In this document: positions 19,501-26,742 of the stretch, piece after piece
How positions within the stretch are numbered: the first letter of the stretch is position 1
Layout: the number at the start of each line of letters is the position of its first letter
Position numbers and translations under genes: made by a program
Notes under the pieces: generated by a model
Databases searched by the model: none
Told to the model about the DNA's origin: nothing
Seen by the model: only the letters and a program-made list of their open reading frames with translations
Assembly (NCBI GenBank): GCA_027297745.1
Contig: JAPUHK010000052.1
Coordinates: 1 to 39,145, forward strand
DNA from: Planctomycetota bacterium
Lineage (GTDB): Bacteria; Planctomycetota; PLA2
Direction: 5' to 3'
DNA: 39,145 nucleotides

Positions 19501-21526
19501 CCTGGTCGACGAGCACTGCGGCGCGAACGCGTCGGTGATGCTCGTGCTCGACAGCGGGTCCGTGGACTTCCTGTGCTACCGCGGCTGGACGGAGGGCGAG
19601 GTTGGTACGCGCCTGTCCGACGCGCGCGACAGTGCGTTCGTGCAGCGGGCGCTGGACGACGGCACGCAGGTGAACGGCTTCCTGCCCGGCGAGTCGCCGC
19701 CCGAGAAGGGACCGATCGCCGTGGCGCCGCTGTTCGACGGGGAAGGCGTCGTGCGGGCGCTGCTCTGTCTGGACGACGTGCCGCCCTTCCGCCTCAACAG
19801 CAGCACGTTGAGCATCTTCTTCGGCATCGCGGAGTGGATCTCGGCGGCTATGGCGCGCCTGGACCGCCGCTCCGAGACGCCGGATCCGCGCAAGGCCTTC
19901 ACGGCCGCGCCGGAGGGCGACGCATGGATCGGCGACCGCAACGACCTGGGCGAGCGCCTGCGCATCGAGTACGAGCGCCTGGCCCGCTACGGCGTGCCGA
20001 CCAGCCTGCTGCTGATCCACGCCAGCGAGTACACGGACACGACCGCCGAGGGCCGCAAGAAACTCGACCGCTACATGGTCTGCCACTTCACCGGCAGCCT
20101 GCGAGCGTCCGACAATCTGTACAGATTCGGGTACCCGGGCTGCTACGTCCTGGTGCTGGCGGGAACGAATTCGGAGGGTGCCGAGGTGGTTCGAAAGCGT
20201 CTGTTGCGCCGTGTGCGCTACCGGCCGTCGCCCGTGGTCGGCGCGGTCGAGGTGGAGGTCACCGCCCCCGACGCGGAGGCGCCGGACCTGGTCAGCCTCG
20301 CCAGCCGCGTGGCCGCGACGTTCCGCGAGCGCAGCCCGCTCAAGCTGGACAGCGAGTGCCCGGTGCGGGTCCCGGCGCAAACGAAGCTCGGCAGCCTCGA
20401 CGATTTCATGCGCCGCCTGAAGATCGAGACCAGCCTCGCACTGCGCAACGGCCTCGACCTGCACGTCCTCGGCTTCTTCGGCAAGGAGACGCAGGGCGAT
20501 CCGGACCTGTTCGCGCGCCACCTGCACGAGGTGGCCTCGGACCTCTTGCGCCAGACGGATGCCGTGTTCCGCGTCACGCCCAGCCGTTGCGCGGTGGTGC
20601 TGCCGGCAACGGACGCCGAGCAGTCGGAGACGCTCGGCCGCCGCATCCTCGAGGCGCTCGCGGCGCGCGATCCCGACGCGGCCTACGGCACGCCCCGCGT
20701 GCGCCTGTTGGGTCTGGGGCCGTCGCATCCGGATCCGCGCGCCTTCCTGTTCGAGTTCGAGGACGAGGACGAGGACAAGGGTGACTCGCCCGGCGCGGTG
20801 GCTGAACTGCAGCCCGCGGTGCTGCGCGAGCCCGAGCCGCCCGCGACGCTGAAGGCCGAGGCGCCCTTGCCGGTCGTGCAGGAGGCGGAGCCGCGCGGGG
20901 ACGAGCCGGACACCGGCACGGTGACTCCGACCGAGCCGCGGGCTCACGGACCGGCGGACGTCCCGGGAACGGGGACCGAGGTCGATCCGGGTGCCGTGCA
21001 GCCGGAGCTCGAGAACGAGAAGGAGCAAGAGGGCGGGGACGGAACGGGGACGGCGACCAAGCTCGATGCGCAGACCGTCGAGCCCGATCCGCTGGACGTG
21101 ACGGGAACGGCGACGGAGTGCGACCCGCAGGCGCTTCAGGCGGAGTTCGAGCGGGAAGCCGACTCCGAGACGGAGCCCACGACACAACCCGCGGCTGATG
21201 AGGAGGAGAAGGAAGAGGACGGGGACGACTTCCCGACCAAGACCGAGATCTTCAATGAGTCCGACGCCTTCGGCAGGCACGGCTCGGACGCACGCCGCGC
21301 GGTTCCGCTGCCCGATCCGGAGCCCGAGCCCGAAGCGGACCACGACGAGGAAGACACCGACTCGGGAACCGTGGACGAGAGTAGCGACGAGACCGGGACC
21401 GGCGAGGACACGGACGTGGACGCGCCGATCCCCGAGCCGCCCACGCTGCGCGACGCGGCCGCCGGCGACGATGAAGCCACGGACACCGGAACGGTCGGCG
21501 AGTTCGACCAGGAGGACGAGTCTTGA
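16583..21526 (+). CDS. pelD: PelD-like c-di-GMP receptor with 4-TM region, GAF and tandem degenerate GGDEF-like domains; very large basic/acidic low-complexity extensions
   Basis: TM block LRDVGIAYGILLPFELIFNGGK...LLFFGVGFLVGDFRD; coiled coil; GAF-like region; RASDNLYRFGYPGCYVLVL (20102-20158) and RQTDAVFRVTPSRCAVVLP (20549-20605); sits between pelB and pelE. ATG 16583 preferred over GTG 16562. Confidence 0.85.
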   Translation: MTKKKRQRKPARKAAKQEAVRKKVTRKKTARKAAKQKAVRKTSKRATTKKKKVVCKKKTRKVLRRKPAAQTAPSDDPDALSPFEDALHEGEIPTRTDLLIDPKDLEAAQLEASVRNDETGSARQDTQTEAAPQTACPDSKKTPIQRDESRGAALSSSDPSQEADAQIPETRDLTDDDPTQTECFDGAEVPEAEEKIEVLKPELKLGPEESGLFEDDLPTQTEIFDDADALKAVQALGEPAQPKPEDAGEIDLGETLVDDPGVKPEAVTPGENEHVSESAGEIDLGQTLVNDPGITPEPVPEPDEPEPEVERVQPTTQATEAGDEAEDEHLTETPTRTEIFDDPLAFEAAVTDEPAAPTLEAAGTGGSGGGDDDDTGDAPPPEPEPENEPEEDQDAQTPADEPATETPTRTEIFDDPLAFEAAATDEPAEPTLEAAGAGGSGGGDDDDAGDALPLEPEDEHEPAHGDVLSDIEFSIHDMQTRTDAEAHDSGERAAEDAHAYDFEPAETLPDLPQPDADEELPTESLATVTYDPSSLRPGIAGDADTATSADTAEPTEGPFKLTRSNELDTEHTGPPPEPVTATELFRGDVDPATIRIPTEEPVETRDLHDASTVSGVPIEEAETEDPDATRTEAADRHSIVTIDSRSLGTVSIHDAETADLEDMGTVTQQAREADGAAAETDVFSEGFSTEASLARSHHILEHVPPQLDFLPPEAVSSPQPKDKDSIERGETRLQRWKRRARKPSRWTPLLRPLQAGWDKLREKASEGWQKLRKVPWDQPVRWWKAQPRAQRREETYWWRRTLRDVGIAYGILLPFELIFNGGKVGAFGVHPHPYWLIILPMAAARGAGAALVAAAVGTFLHTLGAIGRLHTTEVQTLLDYTVMLEPLLFFGVGFLVGDFRDVAEARYREIKRKRHKADEKVDRLYKEREVLAEANRLLEKRLVDQTTQFGNLVVAAQRMESSDRTEVFELALDLVDEHCGANASVMLVLDSGSVDFLCYRGWTEGEVGTRLSDARDSAFVQRALDDGTQVNGFLPGESPPEKGPIAVAPLFDGEGVVRALLCLDDVPPFRLNSSTLSIFFGIAEWISAAMARLDRRSETPDPRKAFTAAPEGDAWIGDRNDLGERLRIEYERLARYGVPTSLLLIHASEYTDTTAEGRKKLDRYMVCHFTGSLRASDNLYRFGYPGCYVLVLAGTNSEGAEVVRKRLLRRVRYRPSPVVGAVEVEVTAPDAEAPDLVSLASRVAATFRERSPLKLDSECPVRVPAQTKLGSLDDFMRRLKIETSLALRNGLDLHVLGFFGKETQGDPDLFARHLHEVASDLLRQTDAVFRVTPSRCAVVLPATDAEQSETLGRRILEALAARDPDAAYGTPRVRLLGLGPSHPDPRAFLFEFEDEDEDKGDSPGAVAELQPAVLREPEPPATLKAEAPLPVVQEAEPRGDEPDTGTVTPTEPRAHGPADVPGTGTEVDPGAVQPELENEKEQEGGDGTGTATKLDAQTVEPDPLDVTGTATECDPQALQAEFEREADSETEPTTQPAADEEEKEEDGDDFPTKTEIFNESDAFGRHGSDARRAVPLPDPEPEPEADHDEEDTDSGTVDESSDETGTGEDTDVDAPIPEPPTLRDAAAGDDEATDTGTVGEFDQEDES
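17572..17943 (+). repeat. 219-bp (73-codon) near-identical tandem repeat inside pelD
   Basis: ETPTRTEIFDDPLAFEAA.TDEPA.PTLEAAG.GGSGGGDDDD.GDA occurs twice; CGGAGATCTTCGACGACCCGCTCGCGTTCGAGGCGGCCG at 17592 and 17811. Confidence 0.9.
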
Positions 21527-22545
21527 GCAAGCTCCGCCCCGGAACCCTCGTGGGAGCGCTCGCCGCCTTGTGCGGCACCGCGGGCGTGTGGCTGATCGTG
21601 CGCAGCGAGCTGAACGGCGCGTTGCCGGTGGGCCTGTGCGCGCACGGCGCAGCTGCGTGGCTCGCGCTGTGGGCCGCCAGAAGGCGGCGGCCGGACCTGT
21701 CGCAGACCGAACGCGACACGGTGCTGCTGACAGCGCTGTTCGTGCCGCTGTTCGGACCGGCCATGGCGCCCTATCTGCCCGCGCCCGACAAGGAGCAGGA
21801 CGAGGAGGCCGCGAAGGAGATCTTCGACCGCTACAAGGAGTACATCAAGCCGCAGGTACCGGACTACGAGCGCTCCTTGTTCACGGGCGACATCGACAAA
21901 GACCTGGCGCGCGAGCTGGACGTGGAGAGCTACACGGAGGTCTTGAGCCACGGCAGCACGGACCAGAAGCGCAACGCGCTGAAGGCGCTCGCGGACCTGG
22001 GCGAGCCGAAGCACCTGGCGCTGGTGCGCGCCTGCATCAAAGACCCGGAGCACGAGGTGCGGCTGTACGCCTACGGCGAGCTGAGCCGCGTCAGCCGGCC
22101 TCACGAAGAGCGCATCGACAAGCAGATGCGCAAGCTGCAGGAAAACGCCGACGACGTGGACGCCTCCGCGGCCGCGGCCGACGCGCACTTCTGCTTCGCG
22201 TTCAGCGGCATCCTGGACCCGGGCATGGCCGCGTTCCACTACAAGGAGGCCAGCAAGGCCGCCGCACATGCGGCCGCGCTGGGCGCGCCGCAGCCGGGAC
22301 CGGCGATCCTCGCGGCACGCTCCTGGTGCGGGCTGCGCGACCTGGACCAGGCGCTGGCCGCGCTGGGGGCGCTCGAGCCCGTGCACCGGGGGGCCGACGC
22401 GGTGCGCGTGGTACGCGCGGAGATCGCCTACCTGCAGCGCGACTTCGACGCCGCGCGCGCGGAGGCGCACGCGCTACGCGACGCGGGCGCGGACGTGCCC
22501 GAGTGGCTGCAGGCCCTCGTGGAAACAGCGGAGGCAGGCGCATGA
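21523..22545 (+). CDS. pelE: PelE-like: two N-terminal TM segments plus helical/TPR-like cytoplasmic domain
   Basis: TTG start overlapping the pelD stop (TTGA); two hydrophobic segments then a helical repeat region; located between pelD and pelF. Confidence 0.7.
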   Translation: MSKLRPGTLVGALAALCGTAGVWLIVRSELNGALPVGLCAHGAAAWLALWAARRRRPDLSQTERDTVLLTALFVPLFGPAMAPYLPAPDKEQDEEAAKEIFDRYKEYIKPQVPDYERSLFTGDIDKDLARELDVESYTEVLSHGSTDQKRNALKALADLGEPKHLALVRACIKDPEHEVRLYAYGELSRVSRPHEERIDKQMRKLQENADDVDASAAAADAHFCFAFSGILDPGMAAFHYKEASKAAAHAAALGAPQPGPAILAARSWCGLRDLDQALAALGALEPVHRGADAVRVVRAEIAYLQRDFDAARAEAHALRDAGADVPEWLQALVETAEAGA

Positions 22546-24059
22546 AGAAACCGAGCGACATCTGCCTCGTGCTCGAAGGCACCTACCCCTTCGTCTCGGG
22601 AGGCGTGTCGTCGTGGGTGCACCACCTCGTGACGCACCTGCCCCACCTGACCTTCTCGGTGCTGCACATAAGCCCGACGCACAACTTCTACAACAAGGGC
22701 GCCTTGTACGACATGCCCAACAACGTCGTGTCGCTTGACGAGGTGCACCTGCACGAGTACGCCATCGAGGGCAAGGCCGACCCCGAGGTGTTGCGCGCCA
22801 AGGTGCAAAAGTTCCGCGGCATGGTGGTCGACATGCAGGAGGGCGGATCGAGCGCCTTCGAGGCCTTCGTGCACGCCGTCGAGGAGGGCCACTCGGGCGC
22901 TCTGAGTGGCTACCACTTCCTGCAGACGCTGGAGGGCTGGAAGGTCCTGATCGACACGTACCGGCGCGAGGCCGAGGAGGAGAGCTTCCTGAACTTCTTC
23001 TGGACCTGGCGCTTCGCCTTCCTGCCGCTGTTCAACGTGATCGCCGCCAAGATCCCGCTCGCGCACGCCTACCACACGATCTCGACGGGCTACGCCGGGC
23101 TGCTGGCGGCGGCAGCAAAGGTGCGCACCGGAAAGCCGATGCTGCTCACCGAGCACGGCATCTATGCGAAGGAGCGGCGCATCGAGGTGAACCGCGCCGA
23201 CTGGATCGAGGACTGGGACTCCGGCGAGATCGTCGCCCAGCGCACCGTGCCGTACTTCAAGCGCTACTGGATCCGCCAGTTCCAGATGATGAGCACGGTC
23301 ACCTACAACTTCGCCAACTCGATCTACACGCTGTACGAGGGCAATCGCAAGGAGCAGATCAAGGACGGCGCCGACCCGAACATCGTCGAAGTGGTGCCGA
23401 ACGGGATCGACATCGACCGCTTCGACGAGGCCGCGAAATGCTTCGCCGCGCGCCCGCCCAACAAGCGCTTCACGATCGGCTTCGTCGGGCGCGTCTGCCC
23501 CATCAAGGACGTGCGCACGCTGCTCGCGGCGACGCGCATCGTGGTGGAGGAGGTGCCCGACGTGCGCCTGCGCATCCTGGGTCCGATGGAGGAGGACCCG
23601 GAGTACGCGGGCGAGTGCCAGCGTTACGCCGTCGGCATGGGCATCGGCGACAACGTGGCCTTCGAAGGGCGCGTGAACGTGCTCGAGGAGTTGCCGACGT
23701 TGGATGTGCTCGTGCTGTCGAGCATCTCCGAGGCGCAGCCGCTGGTCGTGCTGGAAGGCAACGCCGTCGGGCTGCCGCTGGTGGCTACCGACGTGGGCTC
23801 CTGCGCCGAGCTCTTGTTCGGCCGCACGGCTGAAGACCGCGCGCTGGGTCCGGGCGGCCTGCTCACGTCCATGGCAAGCCCGGGCGAGACCGCGCAGGCC
23901 ATCCTGCGCCTGTACCGCGACCCCGCGCTGCGCAAGCGGCTGGGGGAGTCGGGGCGCCAGCGCGTCCGCGCACACTACGACCAGCGCGACATGACCGCCG
24001 CCTATGACGCGATCTACCAAAAGCACATCGCGCTCTCCAAAGAGGAGGTGAAAGCCTAG
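22542..24059 (+). CDS. pelF: PelF: GT4-family glycosyltransferase of Pel polysaccharide synthesis
   Basis: MKKPSDICLVLEGTYPFVSGGVSSWVHHLVTHLPHLTFSVLHISP; VVPNGIDIDRF; IGFVGRVCPIKDVRTLL; ATG overlaps the pelE stop (ATGA). Confidence 0.95.
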   Translation: MKKPSDICLVLEGTYPFVSGGVSSWVHHLVTHLPHLTFSVLHISPTHNFYNKGALYDMPNNVVSLDEVHLHEYAIEGKADPEVLRAKVQKFRGMVVDMQEGGSSAFEAFVHAVEEGHSGALSGYHFLQTLEGWKVLIDTYRREAEEESFLNFFWTWRFAFLPLFNVIAAKIPLAHAYHTISTGYAGLLAAAAKVRTGKPMLLTEHGIYAKERRIEVNRADWIEDWDSGEIVAQRTVPYFKRYWIRQFQMMSTVTYNFANSIYTLYEGNRKEQIKDGADPNIVEVVPNGIDIDRFDEAAKCFAARPPNKRFTIGFVGRVCPIKDVRTLLAATRIVVEEVPDVRLRILGPMEEDPEYAGECQRYAVGMGIGDNVAFEGRVNVLEELPTLDVLVLSSISEAQPLVVLEGNAVGLPLVATDVGSCAELLFGRTAEDRALGPGGLLTSMASPGETAQAILRLYRDPALRKRLGESGRQRVRAHYDQRDMTAAYDAIYQKHIALSKEEVKA

Positions 24060-24061
24060 CC

Positions 24062-26713
24062 ATGGCCGGCATCGGGTTCGAGCTGCGCAAGCTGGTCGAG
24101 GACAGGGACGACTTGTTCTCGCGCATCCGCGCGTACGTCTCCGCGGGGTTGATCTCCTCGGGCCCGTGGATCATGGCCATCCTGACGCTGTCCCTGTTCA
24201 GCCTCGGCGGCGAGCGGCTGAGCGGCAAGGAAGGGTACGAGCTGTTCCGCGCTCTCGTGACCTACGCCTTCGCCTTCAGCCTGATCGTCGTCGGCATCGG
24301 CCAGATGGCCATCACGCGCCAGGTCGCGGACCTGCTGTATTCGCACCAGCACGACCGGGTGCTGCCGGCCTTCCTCACGTGTTTCGCGCTGACGGGCGTC
24401 GTGCAGGCCACAATCGGGACGCTGTTCTGCGTGCTCGCCGGCTTCGGAGCAGGCCTCAGCTTCGTTGCCGTGTCGCTGTATGTGATCATCAGCCTGAGCT
24501 GGCTGGCGCTCGTCTGGCTGAGCATCATCCGCGAGTACGGCGAGGTACTGCGTGCCTACACGTACGGCCTGGCGGCCGCGCTGATCGTGTTCCTGATGGC
24601 GGCGCAGCTCGAAGGGGCGGTCGGCCTGCTCGGCGCGTATGCGGCCGGACAAGGCCTGACGCTCGTGCTGCTCCTGCGCGCCATCCTGCGCGGTATGGAC
24701 AGTAGCGGCGCGCGCGACCTCTCGATCGTGCCCAGCATGCGCGGCTTCCCGAAGCTGGTCGCCGTCGGGCTGTTCTACAACGCGGCCATGTGGGCGGACA
24801 AGATCGTCTTCTGGTTCGCGGACGGGACCGGACCGCACCCGATGGTTCGCTTCCATCCCCTCTACGACACGAGCACGTTCCTGGCCTACCTGACCGTGAT
24901 CCCGGCCCTGGCCCTCAACCTGGTGCGGCTCGAGACCGACTTCTACGAGCGCTACCGCGGCTACTACGGCGCCATCCTGGGCGGCATGCCGCTCAAGATC
25001 ATCGAGGAGCGGCGTGAGCGCATGTTCGACTCGATGCGCTACGGCGCCGTACGTCTCTTGCGCGTGCAGGGCGCGCTGACGGCGCTGCTGATCCTGTTCG
25101 CGCCCTACGTGATCACGACGCTCGAGCTGCCGGACGCCGCCGTGCGCATCTTCCGGCTGGCGTGTCTGGGGGCCTTCTTCCACGTGCTGCTGCTGATCAC
25201 GATCCTGATGCAGCTGTACTTCGACCTGCGCAAGGAGGCCATGTGGTCCTCGCTCCTGTTCCTGGTGCTCAACGCCGGCCTGGCGGGCTGGAGCGTGAAC
25301 ATGGGCGTGCACAGCTACGGCCTCGGCTATGCCGTGGCGACCTTCATCAGCCTGCTCTTCGGCTACAGCCTGCTGGGCAGCGGGCTCACGAACCTGGAGT
25401 ACCTGACGTTCACGAACCAGCCCGTGACGGACACGCGCGGCGACAAGAAGCGGGGCTGGGCGCTGTTCGGGAAGAAGAAGGCCACGCCGGAGCAGGTGGA
25501 GAAGACCGAGGAAGAGAAACAGGACGAGCTGCACGAACCCGTCGATCCCGAAGCCGCGGGGATGCACGTGGAAGCGGTGTCCCCCATCGAGCCCGTCGCC
25601 AAGCCCTCACCCGAGCCCGAGCACGAGCCGTTGGTTGACCCGGAGGCCCCCGCCAGCGAGATCACCGCGCTCACTGAGGACATCGCCGAGACGCTGCGCC
25701 ACGAACAGCTGTTGCGCGAGTCGTCGACGCGGCACGAGGACGAGAGCGGAGAGGTCGATCTCGGCGCCACTCCCACGCGCACGGAGCTGTTCGACGAGTC
25801 CGGCGCCTTCCACATCATCGCCGTCGGCGAGCCCGAATCCGGGCACGAGGACGAGAACAAAGAGGTCGATCTCAGCGCCACTCCCACGCGCACGGAGATG
25901 TTCGACGAGTCCGACGCCTTCCACATCACCGCCGTCGGCGAGCCCGAATCCGGGCACGAGGACGAGCAGGAGGAGGGCGAGGTCGATCTAGGCGCGACTC
26001 CCACGCAGACGGAGGTTTTCGGCGACCCGGCCGCGTTCGACGCCTCGGCCGAGGAGACGCCGCCTGCACTCGAACCGGAACCCGAACCCGAGACCGCCAC
26101 CGTCGATGCAACTGCGTTGCCGACCGACACCGAGCTGCTCGAGGATTCGGAGGAGCTCGAGCTCACGGACGAGGCAGCGCCGGAACCGCCGCCCGATCCG
26201 CAGCCGCAGCACGACGACCCCGTTACGGACACGCCGACGCACACCGAGGCCTTCGACGACCCCGGCGCCTTCGAGCGCGTCGTCTCGGAGCCGGAGCCCG
26301 AGGCTCCCCCGGAGACCTCAACCGACTCGGAGTCGGTGTCGGTCCCCGAGGAGCTGCCCGAGCTGGACGAAGACGATTTCGACCTGCACGACGTCGGCAC
26401 GCTGACCGGTGATCCGCTGGTCGACCGCATCGTCTTCGACCTCCCCCTGCACGAGGAGCAGACCGCGGACGATCCCGCGGCCCCCGGCCTGCTGGACGTC
26501 CCGGACATGGCGTCGGGGCCGGAAGGCGGCCGCGTTATCATCGACGTGCCTCCGCGCTCCGACGACCTGCACGACGCCGACACGGCGGAGTTCGACGAGG
26601 ATCCGGCGCAAGCGCGAGTGACGCTCGACTTGGACGACGAGAAGCCCGCGACGGACGACGACACGGGCGGGGAGCGCGACGACGGAGACATCCCCACCGA
26701 CACGGAAGGATAG
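24062..26713 (+). CDS. pelG: PelG: polytopic Wzx-like membrane transporter with a C-terminal acidic repeat extension of about 420 aa
   Basis: MAGIGFELRKLVEDRDDLFSRIRAYVSAGLISSGPWIMAILTLSLFSLGG is the PelG N-terminus; many TM segments to about 25420, then acidic repeats to the stop. Confidence 0.92.
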   Translation: MAGIGFELRKLVEDRDDLFSRIRAYVSAGLISSGPWIMAILTLSLFSLGGERLSGKEGYELFRALVTYAFAFSLIVVGIGQMAITRQVADLLYSHQHDRVLPAFLTCFALTGVVQATIGTLFCVLAGFGAGLSFVAVSLYVIISLSWLALVWLSIIREYGEVLRAYTYGLAAALIVFLMAAQLEGAVGLLGAYAAGQGLTLVLLLRAILRGMDSSGARDLSIVPSMRGFPKLVAVGLFYNAAMWADKIVFWFADGTGPHPMVRFHPLYDTSTFLAYLTVIPALALNLVRLETDFYERYRGYYGAILGGMPLKIIEERRERMFDSMRYGAVRLLRVQGALTALLILFAPYVITTLELPDAAVRIFRLACLGAFFHVLLLITILMQLYFDLRKEAMWSSLLFLVLNAGLAGWSVNMGVHSYGLGYAVATFISLLFGYSLLGSGLTNLEYLTFTNQPVTDTRGDKKRGWALFGKKKATPEQVEKTEEEKQDELHEPVDPEAAGMHVEAVSPIEPVAKPSPEPEHEPLVDPEAPASEITALTEDIAETLRHEQLLRESSTRHEDESGEVDLGATPTRTELFDESGAFHIIAVGEPESGHEDENKEVDLSATPTRTEMFDESDAFHITAVGEPESGHEDEQEEGEVDLGATPTQTEVFGDPAAFDASAEETPPALEPEPEPETATVDATALPTDTELLEDSEELELTDEAAPEPPPDPQPQHDDPVTDTPTHTEAFDDPGAFERVVSEPEPEAPPETSTDSESVSVPEELPELDEDDFDLHDVGTLTGDPLVDRIVFDLPLHEEQTADDPAAPGLLDVPDMASGPEGGRVIIDVPPRSDDLHDADTAEFDEDPAQARVTLDLDDEKPATDDDTGGERDDGDIPTDTEG
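25751..26040 (+). repeat. Three tandem acidic repeats (111-bp and 117-bp offsets) inside the pelG extension
   Basis: EVDLGATPTRTELFDESGAFHIIAVGEPESGHEDE / EVDLSATPTRTEMFDESDAFHITAVGEPESGHEDE / EVDLGATPTQTEVFGDPAAF; TCCCACG at 25771, 25882, 25999. Confidence 0.9.
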
Positions 26714-26742
26714 CGCGCGGACGTGCTACGATCACCGGTCCG

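Noticed and set aside
20111-20146. Active diguanylate cyclase in PelD
   Set aside because: The GGDEF signature is replaced by GYPGC (and TPSRC in the second domain); a receptor role is expected instead.
21198-22541. N-terminal part of ORF 21198-24059 as an extension of PelF
   Set aside because: The PelF protein starts at 22542 (MKKPSDICLVLEGTYPF); the upstream portion is an out-of-frame shadow of pelD/pelE.
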